This document shows positions 10,901 to 20,640 of a stretch of DNA of 64,000 nt, piece after piece. This DNA comes from an uncultured bacterium (GTDB taxonomy: Bacteria > Actinomycetota > Actinomycetes > S36-B12 > CAIYMF01): NCBI GenBank assembly GCA_903826575.1, contig CAIKEU010000058.1, positions 52,900 through 116,899 on the forward strand, given 5' to 3'. Numbering within the stretch: the stretch's first letter is position 1; every line of letters starts with the position of its first letter. The position numbers and the translations under genes were made by a program. The notes under the pieces are model-generated. The model worked only from the letters and a program-made list of their open reading frames with translations. It was not told the DNA's origin and searched no databases.

Positions 10901-12070
10901 ATGCGTAAGACCTTGATCGGTGATGGCCTCGCAGAGGCCGACATGCTGGACGACGCTGCCCTTGTGGCGGCTCAGTCCGCCCTGAGTCGCCTCGGCGGTG
11001 AAGTTCCGGACCTCGCCTTTGTGTTTGTTTCCGGTGGAACCCCCGATGAGGCGGCTTCAGCATTGCTGGCAGCGCGCGAACACCTAGGCGCGCGCACCGT
11101 CATTGGGTGCTCGGCAGACGGTGTGATGGGTCGTGGTCGCGGCGTCGAAGGCCGGGCCTGCGTGAGCGTGTGGGCCGCGGTTTTACCGGAGGTGACGGTC
11201 CGCTCATTTCACCTCGAAGTCATGCGTGATGCTGAAACCACGGCGGTCATGGGTACGCCGTCCGCACGGTCAACCGATGTCGTTGGGGTGCTACTCGGCG
11301 ACCCCTGGTCGTTCCCGGCCGAAGGATTTCTTCAGGGCCTTCCTAACGTCCTGCATGGCTTGCCCCTCGCCGGCGGCATGGCCAGCGGGTCGACGTATCG
11401 CGGCGATACCCGGTTGCTGCTCAACGAGCACATCTACGACCGCGGTGCCGTGGGCATTGTGCTCGGTGGCGCTGTGAGCGCGCAGGTTGTCGTGTCACAG
11501 GGATGCCGACCGGTCGGTCAACCGATGGCGGTGACGGCGGTCGACGGTTTGCGGATCCGAGGTCTTGCGAGCCGGTCCGCTCTCGACCAGGCAATCGACG
11601 TGGTGGATTCACTCGATGATGAGGATCGTGCGATGGCCATCGCGGGATTGCAGCTCGGGATCGCGCTTGATGAGTATTCAGAGGAGCACGAGCACGGAGA
11701 TTTCCTCGTCCGATCGATCCTGGGGGCAGATCGAGCTGACGGCTCGATCGCGCTAGGTCAGGCTGTTCCCGTCGGCAGCACGGTGCAATTCCAACTTCGA
11801 GATGAGGCCGCCGCTCATACTGATTTATCCCAGACACTGTCCTCACTGCGCGATGGTGGAATGTTCGAACAGTGTGCAGGCGCGCTACTTATCGCCAGCA
11901 ACGGGCGCGGGCAAGGACTCTTTGCTTCGGCCGATCACGACATTGAAGTTGTTCGTCTTGGATTAGGAACCGATCGGGTCGCTGGCTTCTTTGCTGACGG
12001 TGAAATTGGTCCGGCCGGCGGACGCAATCATCTTCATGGCAACTCCGCAACCGTCTTAGCGTTCGGCTAA
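10901..12070 (+). CDS. FIST N/C-domain sensory protein
   Basis: FVFVSGGTPDEAASALLAAREHLGARTVIGCSADGVMGRGRGVEG..., C-term GALLIASNGRGQGLFASADHDIEVVR...VAGFFADGEIGPAGGRNHLHGNSATVLAF. Confidence 0.85.
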   Translation: MRKTLIGDGLAEADMLDDAALVAAQSALSRLGGEVPDLAFVFVSGGTPDEAASALLAAREHLGARTVIGCSADGVMGRGRGVEGRACVSVWAAVLPEVTVRSFHLEVMRDAETTAVMGTPSARSTDVVGVLLGDPWSFPAEGFLQGLPNVLHGLPLAGGMASGSTYRGDTRLLLNEHIYDRGAVGIVLGGAVSAQVVVSQGCRPVGQPMAVTAVDGLRIRGLASRSALDQAIDVVDSLDDEDRAMAIAGLQLGIALDEYSEEHEHGDFLVRSILGADRADGSIALGQAVPVGSTVQFQLRDEAAAHTDLSQTLSSLRDGGMFEQCAGALLIASNGRGQGLFASADHDIEVVRLGLGTDRVAGFFADGEIGPAGGRNHLHGNSATVLAFG

Positions 12071-12118
12071 TCAAGCAATCAAGGCCGCGCCATCGAGCGG
12101 TCATGATCTGATAGTCCT

Positions 12119-13045
12119 GTGAGCGTGATCCTTGGCCTTGACGTTGGCGGTACGAAACTTGCTGCCGGCCTTGTCCGCGCGGACGGTTCTCTCATCGCGC
12201 ATGAGATGAGGCCGACTATCGCGAACGGAACGGCCGAAGCACTGTGGGAAGACGTCGAGGATTTGATCGACACCGTGCTGAGATCGACAGATCATGATTA
12301 CGACGCGGTTGGAATCGGCTGTGGTGGTCCGATGGTGTGGCCTAATGGACGAGTGTCGCCGGTAAACATTCCAGCTTGGCGCGATTACCCGCTCAAAGAG
12401 CAGATGCGCCAACGGTTTGCTGGCGATCGACCCATTGCGATTCATAACGATGCGGTTGCCCTCGCCTTGGCCGAGCACCGTTGGGGTGCCGGACGTGGCA
12501 CCGAGAACATGCTCGGCATGGTCGTGTCTACGGGTGTTGGAGGCGGACTCATTCTCAATGGTCGACGTATTGACGGACATTCTGGCAATGCTGGTCACGT
12601 GGGACATATCGTGGCCGAACATGACGGCCCGGTTTGCAACTGCGGTGGACGTGGTTGCGTCGAGAGAATCGCGCGGGGGCCGTCGATCGTTGCTCATGCC
12701 GTCGAACTTGGCTGGTCCGGCGAGCAGACGGGTCGGGCAGTAGCTGAAGGTGCGCGGGCAGGGGACGACGCTGCGGTGCGTGCCTTCGCTCGGGCCGGCC
12801 GCGCGGTTGGCATTGCGATCGCGTCGATCGCTGCCGCTCTGGATCTGGAGCTGGTCGTGATTGGTGGCGGGATTGCTCAAAGTGGCGAGGTGTTCTTCGC
12901 GCCTTTGCTTGAGGCGTTCGACGAATATGCCGGAATGGCTTTCGTTCGTCAGTGCCAGATAATCCCAGCGCAACTTGGATACCTGGCGGGCATCTCGGGT
13001 GCGGCGGCGGTCGTCCTAGACGAACGTGAACGAGGCGCTATCTAG
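12119..13045 (+). CDS. ROK family sugar kinase (glucokinase-like)
   Basis: LGLDVGGTKLAAGLV, GHSGNAGHVGHIVAEHDGPVCNCGGRGCVE ROK zinc motif. Confidence 0.92.
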   Translation: MSVILGLDVGGTKLAAGLVRADGSLIAHEMRPTIANGTAEALWEDVEDLIDTVLRSTDHDYDAVGIGCGGPMVWPNGRVSPVNIPAWRDYPLKEQMRQRFAGDRPIAIHNDAVALALAEHRWGAGRGTENMLGMVVSTGVGGGLILNGRRIDGHSGNAGHVGHIVAEHDGPVCNCGGRGCVERIARGPSIVAHAVELGWSGEQTGRAVAEGARAGDDAAVRAFARAGRAVGIAIASIAAALDLELVVIGGGIAQSGEVFFAPLLEAFDEYAGMAFVRQCQIIPAQLGYLAGISGAAAVVLDERERGAI

Positions 13046-14541
13046 TCTGCGTCCAGGTGCCGCCGACGGATCGTCATCGGGAGCCCGTTGCGTGGACGTA
13101 AGGTCACCGCGGCCTGAGTCTCGACGGCAGTGCCGGGGACTAACTCCGGACGCCACGTTGACCCGATGGTCGCCAGAAGTAATGCGGCCTCCGTCCAGGC
13201 AAATTGTTCGCCGATACACCGGCGATTTCCAAAGCCAAATGCAATCCATGCGCCACGCGGAACACCAGGTGCGGATTCGTCGAACTGTCCTTCGGAATTG
13301 AGCCAACGATCCGGTCGGAATGACGTCGCGCTATCCCAGAGAGCAGGATCCCGGTGCAAGATCCATGGGGAGCCCAAAATGATTGACCCACTTGGGATTT
13401 GCCAGCCCCCGATCGTCATGTCTACGAGGGTTCGTCGGCCCATAATCCATGCCGGCGGGTAGAGACGAATGGTTTCGGCCACGACTGCCCGCGTCAGATT
13501 GAGTTGTGCGATGTCGTCGAAGGTCGGGACGCGTGGTGACGTGCCAAGAACCGACTGCCACTCGGCGGCTAACCGTTGATCGATCCCCGGTTCAACCGAA
13601 AGTGAGTACCACATCCACGACAGAGCCATCGCCGTCGTTTCGTGACCAGCAAGAACCATTGTCATGACTTCGTCGCGCAGCTGATCATCGGTCATCGTTG
13701 CTCCGAAGCGATCAGCAGACTGATCGTCGTGTGCTTGAATCATCCACGTCAGCAGATCGGGACGCCCATGACCGTTGGCGATATCGGACCGATGGTCATC
13801 AATGATGCGTTGCACGACCTGGTCGAGATCTTCAACCTTTGCCAAGAGCCGACGGCCCTGTGGGAGCGCGCGCACAAGGCGCTCGTTGCCAAGTGCCGAC
13901 AGCTGGCCGAAGCCTGAGATGAGTTCGGCCAATGTCTCGCCGAACATTTTCGCGTCACCCGTGAGGTCGCTGCCGAACAGTGTTTGGCCGACAATGGCCA
14001 ATGTGAGGCTTGTCATGTGCTCGACCATGTCCACCCGGTCACCGTCACGCCACGGGGAAACATGTCGCACCGTTTCGGTCACCATTTGCTCGGCGTACTG
14101 AGCAATGCGTTGCTTGTGAAAAGCAGGTTGCGCTAAACGCCGCTGACGAAGATGGAAGTCGCCCTCGCTCGTCAGCAGCCCGTTGCCCAACAGTGAGCGG
14201 GCGGCCTGGAGACCCCGTCCCTTCATCACGTCGCGAGCGTTGTCGAGGAACACTTCATTGACTAAAGCCGGGTCGCTCAGAATGTAGACGTGATCCCCGG
14301 CCATACGCAGATGGGCAACTGGCGCATTTTCGCGCGCGGCAGCCTCGAATAGGTAATTGGGCTGACTTCGCCCGGTTACCAGAGAGGCGATGATTCCCAG
14401 TCCTAGCGGTCCGTTGGGACGTTCGACTTTGCCGAATGATGAGGGTGCAGGCGTCGGAAGATCGACGGGCGCGGTGCGACGTGCGGCCGCTCGGGAAGCC
14501 GCCGCGCGCGTGTCGGCTCGATCATTCGAACGCATACTCAT
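13042..14541 (-). CDS. Cytochrome P450
   Basis: VLAGHETTAMALSW I-helix, ETIRLYPP ExxR, FGFGNRRCIGEQFAWTEA heme-binding loop. Confidence 0.96.
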   Translation of the reverse strand: MSMRSNDRADTRAAASRAAARRTAPVDLPTPAPSSFGKVERPNGPLGLGIIASLVTGRSQPNYLFEAAARENAPVAHLRMAGDHVYILSDPALVNEVFLDNARDVMKGRGLQAARSLLGNGLLTSEGDFHLRQRRLAQPAFHKQRIAQYAEQMVTETVRHVSPWRDGDRVDMVEHMTSLTLAIVGQTLFGSDLTGDAKMFGETLAELISGFGQLSALGNERLVRALPQGRRLLAKVEDLDQVVQRIIDDHRSDIANGHGRPDLLTWMIQAHDDQSADRFGATMTDDQLRDEVMTMVLAGHETTAMALSWMWYSLSVEPGIDQRLAAEWQSVLGTSPRVPTFDDIAQLNLTRAVVAETIRLYPPAWIMGRRTLVDMTIGGWQIPSGSIILGSPWILHRDPALWDSATSFRPDRWLNSEGQFDESAPGVPRGAWIAFGFGNRRCIGEQFAWTEAALLLATIGSTWRPELVPGTAVETQAAVTLRPRNGLPMTIRRRHLDAD

Positions 14542-14660
14542 AAGACCGTTCTACGCCCACGTGTCAAGGGGCGCAGCATGGGGTCAGCCAATCTGGATCT
14601 GGGAGCCGGATTTTCGTGCCTAAGGCGCGCTAGGGCGCCGGAGTACGGCAGACTCGGCGG

Positions 14661-15872
14661 GTGCCTAACTCTGTGACTGTTGATGATGTCCTTGCCGCAC
14701 GTGAGCTCCTGCGCGGTGTAATCAGGGAGACGCCGTTGCGGCCCGCGCGATGGCTCGCTGAGAAGGTTGGCGGCCCCGTTGATCTGAAGTGTGAAAACCT
14801 TCAGCGCGCCGGTTCCTTCAAGATTCGTGGCGCCTACACGCGCATCTCGCGGTTGTCTGAGGAAGAGCGAGCCAGAGGTGTCGTCGCGGCGAGTGCGGGA
14901 AACCACGCGCAGGGTGTTGCGCTCGCGGCGAAGATCCTCGGAATCAAGTCCACGGTCTTCATGCCCGTCGGTGCTCCCCTTCCCAAGGTGTCAGCGACGC
15001 GTGGTTACGGAGCGGAAATTATTTTCACCGGCAGCACAATCGACGATTGCCTAGTTGCTGCCCGAGCGTATGAAGCTGAAACCGGAGCGGTACTAATCCA
15101 TCCCTTTGATCACCCCGACATCGTCGCGGGCCAGGGTACGTGTGGCCTTGAAATTCTCGAGCAGCGCCCCGACGTAAAAACGGTCGTGGTCTGTACCGGT
15201 GGTGGTGGGTTGCTCGCCGGCATGGCTATTGCCATCAAGGCTCTACGTCCAGACGTTCGCGTCGTCGGAGTACAGGCGGCAGGGGCGGCTGCGTACCCGC
15301 TGTCGTTGGCCGAGGGTCACCCCGTCCAGTTGACATCCATGACCACGATGGCTGATGGCATCGCGGTTGGTCGTCCCGGTGACGTTCCGTTCGCCGTCGT
15401 GCAGGACATCGTCGATGAGATTGTCGTCGTAGATGACGAAGCGATTGCTCGAGCCCTGGTTCTGTGCGCTGAGCGCAGCAATCTTGTTGCCGAGCCTGCT
15501 GGCGCCGCGGCCATGGCTGCGATCCTCGATCATCCGGAGGCGTTTGAAGCGCCGGTGGTTGCGGTGGTGTCGGGGGGCAATATTGATCCGCTGCTGTTGC
15601 TCCGAGTGATTCGTCACGGCCTTACTGCAGGTGGTCGTTACACAACGCTTCGCATCACCATGCCAGATCGACCCGGCTCGCTCGCTGGCCTGTTGCAGGC
15701 CCTAGCTGACTGCGATGCAAATGTCGTCGAAGTTGGTCACGTCCGCACGAATCCGCAATTGGGCCTGCACGATGTTGAAATCGAAGTCGAGGTAGAAACT
15801 CGCGGTCCAAATCATCGCGACAGTCTGTTGCAGACGTTGGCTGATGGTGGCTATCACGTGGAGGTTGGATAA
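14661..15872 (+). CDS. ilvA: Threonine ammonia-lyase with C-terminal ACT-like domain
   Basis: GSFKIRGAYTRIS PLP lysine motif, SAGNHAQGVA, CTGGGGLLAG, C-term TLRITMPDRPGSLAGLLQALAD. Confidence 0.92.
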   Translation: MPNSVTVDDVLAARELLRGVIRETPLRPARWLAEKVGGPVDLKCENLQRAGSFKIRGAYTRISRLSEEERARGVVAASAGNHAQGVALAAKILGIKSTVFMPVGAPLPKVSATRGYGAEIIFTGSTIDDCLVAARAYEAETGAVLIHPFDHPDIVAGQGTCGLEILEQRPDVKTVVVCTGGGGLLAGMAIAIKALRPDVRVVGVQAAGAAAYPLSLAEGHPVQLTSMTTMADGIAVGRPGDVPFAVVQDIVDEIVVVDDEAIARALVLCAERSNLVAEPAGAAAMAAILDHPEAFEAPVVAVVSGGNIDPLLLLRVIRHGLTAGGRYTTLRITMPDRPGSLAGLLQALADCDANVVEVGHVRTNPQLGLHDVEIEVEVETRGPNHRDSLLQTLADGGYHVEVG

Positions 15873-15876
15873 CAAG

Positions 15877-16899
15877 ATGAACACACCCAACCCCGCGGGT
15901 AATGCGATTGTTGCTGAGCAACTCGTCAAGCACTTCGGTGATGTGAAAGCTGTTGACGGTCTAGATCTGACCGTCCCATTTGGCACGGTGTTCGGACTCC
16001 TTGGACCGAATGGAGCGGGTAAGACCACGACGGTTCGAATCCTCACGACGTTGCTGCGTCCTGATTCGGGTCGAGCGACCGTCGCGGGTATTGACGTGGT
16101 GAAGCATCCGGACGAGGTTCGTCGCGTCATGGGGCTGACCGGTCAGTACTCGGCCATTGACGAGTACCTCACAGGGCTAGAGAACCTTTCGATGGTTGGC
16201 CGGCTTTACCACCTGCCACATGGCTATGTGAAGGAGCGCTCGGCTGAACTACTTGAGCGCTTCTCCCTTGCTGATGCTGCAGATCGACCGGTACGGACGT
16301 ACTCAGGCGGTATGCGACGACGCCTTGACCTATCAGCGAGTTTGATTGGTCGACCGTCGATTCTTTTCCTAGACGAGCCGACGACCGGGCTCGATCCGCG
16401 ATCGCGTCAACAAATGTGGGAAGTAATTTCGGATCTGGTTGCTGACGGCACAACCGTGTTGCTGACGACGCAGTATCTCGAGGAAGCCGATCAGCTGGCC
16501 GAGAAGATCGTTGTCATCGATCGCGGCCACGTGATCGCACAGGGTACGAGCGATGAATTGAAGACCCAAGTTGGCGGTGATCGACTAGAGGTTGTGATTC
16601 ATTCTGGTTCCAACTTGGACGATGCCTCAACCGCACTGCGCGCTTTGGCCGATGGCGACGTGTCGTTGGACGCAGTGACTCGTCGCATTACAGCGCCGGT
16701 CTCGGGTGGCTCCACGATTTTAGTCGAAGCCGTTCGAGCTTTGGACGTGGCGGGAGTAAGCCTCGACGACATTTCGCTACGTCGGCCCACTCTCGACGAC
16801 GTGTTCCTGTCACTGACTGGTCATGCGGCAGAAGAAGTTGCGGCGGATAGCGCAAAACCGACTCGCGGCCGTGGTCGCGCTCGTAAGGGAGCTGAGTAA
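15877..16899 (+). CDS. DrrA-like ABC transporter ATP-binding protein
   Basis: GLLGPNGAGKTTTVRIL, YSGGMRRRLDLSASLI, LFLDEPTTGLDPRSR. Confidence 0.93.
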   Translation: MNTPNPAGNAIVAEQLVKHFGDVKAVDGLDLTVPFGTVFGLLGPNGAGKTTTVRILTTLLRPDSGRATVAGIDVVKHPDEVRRVMGLTGQYSAIDEYLTGLENLSMVGRLYHLPHGYVKERSAELLERFSLADAADRPVRTYSGGMRRRLDLSASLIGRPSILFLDEPTTGLDPRSRQQMWEVISDLVADGTTVLLTTQYLEEADQLAEKIVVIDRGHVIAQGTSDELKTQVGGDRLEVVIHSGSNLDDASTALRALADGDVSLDAVTRRITAPVSGGSTILVEAVRALDVAGVSLDDISLRRPTLDDVFLSLTGHAAEEVAADSAKPTRGRGRARKGAE

Positions 16900-17744
16900 T
16901 GGCTACGACACCCGCGCCTGAGCAAATGAAGCGGCCGATGTTCGGCTGGCTGTTACATGACGGATTTGTTGTTACCCAGCGCAATCTGATCGCGACGACT
17001 CGTGTGCCGGAAGTACTGTTTTTCTCACTGGTGCAGCCCGTCATTTTTGTGCTGCTCTTCGCCTACGTGTTCGGGGGAGCGATCCCGATCCCGGGTGCAG
17101 ATCCGGCCGCTGGTGCTGCGGCGTATCGAGAGTATTTGATGCCCGGAATCTTCGGTCAGACCGTAGCTTTTGCTTCGGCCGCATCGACCGTTGGTCTGGC
17201 TGAGGATATGCAAAAGGGCATCATCGATCGGTTTCGTTCACTGCCGATGGCGGCCTCGGCGGTTCTGTTCGGTCGAACCGCGTCCGATGTCTTGCGTCAG
17301 GTTCTTGTGCTCGCGGTGTTGTCGGTTACCGGACTGATTGTCGGATGGCGAATCCACAACGGATTTATCGATGCCGTTTGCGCCTACCTACTGTTGTTGC
17401 TCTTTGCCTACGCGGTCTCGTGGATTGGTTGCTGGATCGGTTTGCATATGCCGAACACCGAGACAGCAAATACCGCTGGTCTCGTGTGGCTGTTTCCTTT
17501 GACGTTCCTGTCGAATGCCTTCGTGCCTCTCACCGGAATGCCACCTGTGGTGCAGACGATCGCTGAATGGAATCCCGTCTCGGCTGTGGTCTTGGCCTGT
17601 CGTGAGCTGTTCGGAAATCCAACCGGATACATCAGCGATGCATGGCCGCAACAGCACCCGATCGCGTACACCGTCGGATCGTGTGGCTTGTTGATTCTGA
17701 TCTTCGCGACACTTGCCGTGAGGAAGTACCGTCAGTCGGCGTAA
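16899..17744 (+). CDS. DrrB-like ABC-2 transporter permease
   Basis: TM-rich; LMPGIFGQTVAFASAASTVGLAEDMQKGIIDRFRSLPM. Confidence 0.92.
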   Translation: MATTPAPEQMKRPMFGWLLHDGFVVTQRNLIATTRVPEVLFFSLVQPVIFVLLFAYVFGGAIPIPGADPAAGAAAYREYLMPGIFGQTVAFASAASTVGLAEDMQKGIIDRFRSLPMAASAVLFGRTASDVLRQVLVLAVLSVTGLIVGWRIHNGFIDAVCAYLLLLLFAYAVSWIGCWIGLHMPNTETANTAGLVWLFPLTFLSNAFVPLTGMPPVVQTIAEWNPVSAVVLACRELFGNPTGYISDAWPQQHPIAYTVGSCGLLILIFATLAVRKYRQSA

Positions 17745-17763
17745 GTACGCCGTGCCGCCCTCA

Positions 17764-18261
17764 TTAGCCGGTGTAGACCTCGGACGACAGAATCTCCACG
17801 GCCAGTACCTTGCCGTTAGGGGTGGTGTACTCGACGGTTTCGCCAACGTTGCGCCCGAGAACCGCCGCACCGAGAGGTGAGGTGGGGGAGTAGACGTCGA
17901 TTGTCGCTGTTGCTGCCTCTTCGCGGCTACCGAGCAGGAATGTCTCGGTATCGTCGAACGCGGGGAACCGCACTTTGACGACCTGACCCTGCGCGACCTT
18001 GCCCTCTTCTGCCGGCGGTGCACCGATCTTCGCGTTCTCAAGCATGTGACGCAGTACGCGCACGCGCGCCTCGTTCTTGCCCTGCTCTTCCTTGGCCGCG
18101 TGATAACCGCCGTTTTCCTTGAGGTCGCCTTCTTCGCGCGCCGCTTCAATGCGTTTGACGATTTGCTCGCGCAAGGGCCCAGATCGGTCGCCTAACTCTT
18201 CGGTCAAACGGTCGAAAGCTTCCTGGGTCAACCAGATTTCTTGAGTCTTGGCGTCGCTCAC
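17764..18261 (-). CDS. greA: Transcription elongation factor GreA
   Basis: WLTQEAFDRLTEEL...IVKRIEAAREEGDLKENGGYHAAKEEQGKNEARV; C-term FKBP-like PTSPLGAAVLGRNVGETVEYTTPNG. Confidence 0.94.
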   Translation of the reverse strand: MSDAKTQEIWLTQEAFDRLTEELGDRSGPLREQIVKRIEAAREEGDLKENGGYHAAKEEQGKNEARVRVLRHMLENAKIGAPPAEEGKVAQGQVVKVRFPAFDDTETFLLGSREEAATATIDVYSPTSPLGAAVLGRNVGETVEYTTPNGKVLAVEILSSEVYTG

Positions 18262-18423
18262 GATGACCTTCACGAACTCGGGGACGACGTAACGTCCGGT
18301 GGGGCGTGCGATCCGCTAACGATGGATCGTCCTGTACTGCGAACAGTAAGAGTACGACGAAAGCGTGATCTACGGGAATCTCAGGCGGATCTGCTAACCC
18401 GGCGATAGTCCGGTGATGGCCGA

Positions 18424-18900
18424 TTAGCCGCCGTTCACCGTCGGCTGCTGAGGTGGATTCACCGTTCCCGGTGCGAAAGCTGGGGCATCGACGCGCGGTG
18501 CGGATTGGTCCGCGCAGCCAAGAACCTCCGCTGACGTGGCTTTAGCCAACGTTGCCAGTGGATACGTCACCCTGAGGGCTGCGCGCCCGGGCGTGATCGC
18601 GAACGTTGCGTACCCAACGTCAACATGGTGAACATCGCGCGCTCTCAGCGCGCACGTCGTCGTGGCACTGCCGTCGCGCTGAAGATCGAAGGTGACGTTG
18701 ACGACATTGTCAGAGTCCACCGTGAAGCGGACAAGTTGTGTCTGCACTGAAGGTTTGGCCAACTGCCAGGTGATGGCGCCAATGAGGCCAAGGAAGGCCA
18801 CGGTCAGGACGGCGATTGCTGCAATAGTCCACGGTGAGGTGGGCCGAATTCCATACCGTTCACGCATGGCTGGTGATAACTCAGCTGCATCGGTCTTCAT
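18424..18900 (-). CDS. DUF4307-like single-TM protein
   Basis: MRERYGIRP...single N-terminal TM then VRFTVDSDNVVNVTFDLQRDGSATTTCALRARDV. Confidence 0.7.
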   Translation of the reverse strand: MKTDAAELSPAMRERYGIRPTSPWTIAAIAVLTVAFLGLIGAITWQLAKPSVQTQLVRFTVDSDNVVNVTFDLQRDGSATTTCALRARDVHHVDVGYATFAITPGRAALRVTYPLATLAKATSAEVLGCADQSAPRVDAPAFAPGTVNPPQQPTVNGG

Positions 18901-19026
18901 ATGTCCACCTCCACAGGTTCGTCGCGGGCTGAAACTACCCACTGGACGAGCGTCTCACAGCGGGTCTGGGAGACTAGTTCTAAGTCTTTGTCTCGATTAT
19001 CTCGCATCTGATGTGGGGGAGGTTAC

Positions 19027-19983
19027 GTGTCCGATCAACGACAGGTCGACGTCGTGCTGCCAGAACTAGGTGAACCGCTTCGCCTAATGGCCGTGCACGC
19101 ACACCCGGACGACGAGTCCAGTAAGGGTGCTGCATCAACTGCAATGTATGTGGCTCAGGGTGTCGAGGTGTTGGTTGTGACTTGTACTGGCGGCGAGCGC
19201 GGCGACATCTTGAACAAGGCGTTGCATGACGATCCCGCCGTGGTAGCTGATCTGGCTGGGGTTCGTCGTCGAGAGATGGAGCAGGCGGCGCAGATTCTCG
19301 GCGTTCAACACACGTGGCTCGGCTTCATGGACTCGGGGCTTCCTGAGCCGGACGAAAATGGCGTAACCCCTGACCTGCCGCAGGACTGCTTTGCTGTTGT
19401 TCCCGTTGAAGTTTCGGGTGAACCCCTCGTCGCACTCATTCGTGAATTCCGGCCGCATGTGGTGACGACGTACGACGAAAATGGCGGCTACCCACACCCT
19501 GATCACATTCAGACGCATGTCATCACGATGTATGCGGTGGACGCTGCTGCTAACCCGAATGTCTCGCCGAACGTTGGAGCGCCGTGGCAAACGGCAAAGG
19601 TCTATTACCAGCTCGGCTTTCACAAGCAACGGCTTATCGCATTACACGAGGCCGCACTTGAAGAGACGGGGACGTCGCCCTTCGCCGAGTGGCTCGAAGA
19701 GTGGGAGGACCGTCCTGAAGATCAAGGACGTCTAACGACTCAGATCGAGTGTTCTGAGTGGTTTGACGTGCGCGACCGGGCGTTGAAAGCCCATGCAACG
19801 CAAGTCGATCCAGAGGGTGACTGGTTTGGTATCTCGCAGGAGACGCAGCGGCGAGTGTGGCCAACTGAGGATTTCCAGTTGGCACGCAATCGCGTTGAAA
19901 TCGTTGTCGACGAGCGGGGGATCGAACGGGATCTGTTCACCGGCCTACGTGTTGATGCTGGCGATATGAGCGAGTCCGCGTGA
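19027..19983 (+). CDS. mca: Mycothiol S-conjugate amidase
   Basis: LMAVHAHPDDESSKGAASTAMY, VVTTYDENGGYPHPDHIQTH, deacetylase (LmbE/PIG-L) fold motifs. Confidence 0.94.
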   Translation: MSDQRQVDVVLPELGEPLRLMAVHAHPDDESSKGAASTAMYVAQGVEVLVVTCTGGERGDILNKALHDDPAVVADLAGVRRREMEQAAQILGVQHTWLGFMDSGLPEPDENGVTPDLPQDCFAVVPVEVSGEPLVALIREFRPHVVTTYDENGGYPHPDHIQTHVITMYAVDAAANPNVSPNVGAPWQTAKVYYQLGFHKQRLIALHEAALEETGTSPFAEWLEEWEDRPEDQGRLTTQIECSEWFDVRDRALKAHATQVDPEGDWFGISQETQRRVWPTEDFQLARNRVEIVVDERGIERDLFTGLRVDAGDMSESA

Positions 19984-20327
19984 CGTTCTTCAATGGTTGG
20001 TTCCTCGTGCTGCTTGGTGATGCAACTCCATCACCGTCACCGTCGAGCAATGAGCCAGACGCGTCTTTGGTGTCGCCCGGCTGGCTCGGCTTCGTATCGC
20101 TGGTGTTTCTATCCGTCACGGTCTTTGTGATTTGGAAGAGCATGAATCGTCAGTTCAAGAAGATCGACTTTGACGAGGCCGCGACGGAGCGGCCGAGAAA
20201 GTCGTCCGCTGCCTCGGCGGACAAAGCCTCAGATGCAGTGGCCCTGACTGAGGAGACACCGGCTGAACATGCCCAAGGACCGGTGACCGACACCATCGTC
20301 GATGACGGATCCGAACCCACCTCGTAA
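19980..20327 (+). CDS. Small single-TM hypothetical protein
   Basis: 4-bp overlap with mca; WLGFVSLVFLSVTVFVIWKSMNRQFKKIDFDEAATERP. Confidence 0.6.
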   Translation: MTFFNGWFLVLLGDATPSPSPSSNEPDASLVSPGWLGFVSLVFLSVTVFVIWKSMNRQFKKIDFDEAATERPRKSSAASADKASDAVALTEETPAEHAQGPVTDTIVDDGSEPTS

Positions 20328-20400
20328 CCGTGGGTCGCGGTGAAGGCACTCGGGGGCGCCTGCCGAGTAGGAGTTCAAGGTTCGACTCGCGTCGCCGTGG

Positions 20401-20556
20401 TCACTCGATCAACTGTGCGGTTAAAAGATGCGATCCGGGAGACGCCCGTCGACTCGGAACACCCACCTCATCTCCTTCGAAAAGTCCAAGGGCGTACCTG
20501 ACCGACTTAGGAACCGTGACTTGGCCCTTCGACGTCATCCGTGCCGCAACATCCAT
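20401..20556 (-). pseudogene. SpoVT/AbrB (MazE-like) antitoxin remnant with apparent +1 frameshift
   Basis: Reverse strand: MDVAARMTSKGQVTVPKSVRYALGLFEGDEV then, in the other frame after one extra G, VFRVDGRLPDRIF*; in the original frame it runs out as GVPSRRASPGSHLLTAQLIE*. Confidence 0.65.
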
Positions 20557-20564
20557 GGTGATTA

Positions 20565-20586
20565 CTTACTTAGGAGAAGAAGTAAG
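20565..20586. promoter_or_regulatory. Inverted repeat immediately upstream of the AbrB-like remnant (possible autoregulatory operator)
   Basis: cttactt-aggagaag-aagtaag, 7-bp perfect arms, 8-nt spacer. Confidence 0.35.
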
Positions 20587-20640
20587 GAGATCAAACGACC
20601 GTGACATCTGGTTGTCGATATCCACAGGTCAGGTTGGTGC

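Noticed and set aside
12101-12973. 290-aa minus-strand ORF opposite the ROK kinase
   Set aside because: Antisense shadow ORF; the plus strand encodes an unambiguous ROK protein.
20325-20405. tRNA-like stretch (gttcaaggttcgactcgcgtcgcc) with an actcgg/ccgagt hairpin
   Set aside because: TTCGACT resembles a T-loop but flanking bases do not form a T-stem (caagg vs cgcgt) and no acceptor stem or proper anticodon arm can be drawn; not supportable as a tRNA or att site.
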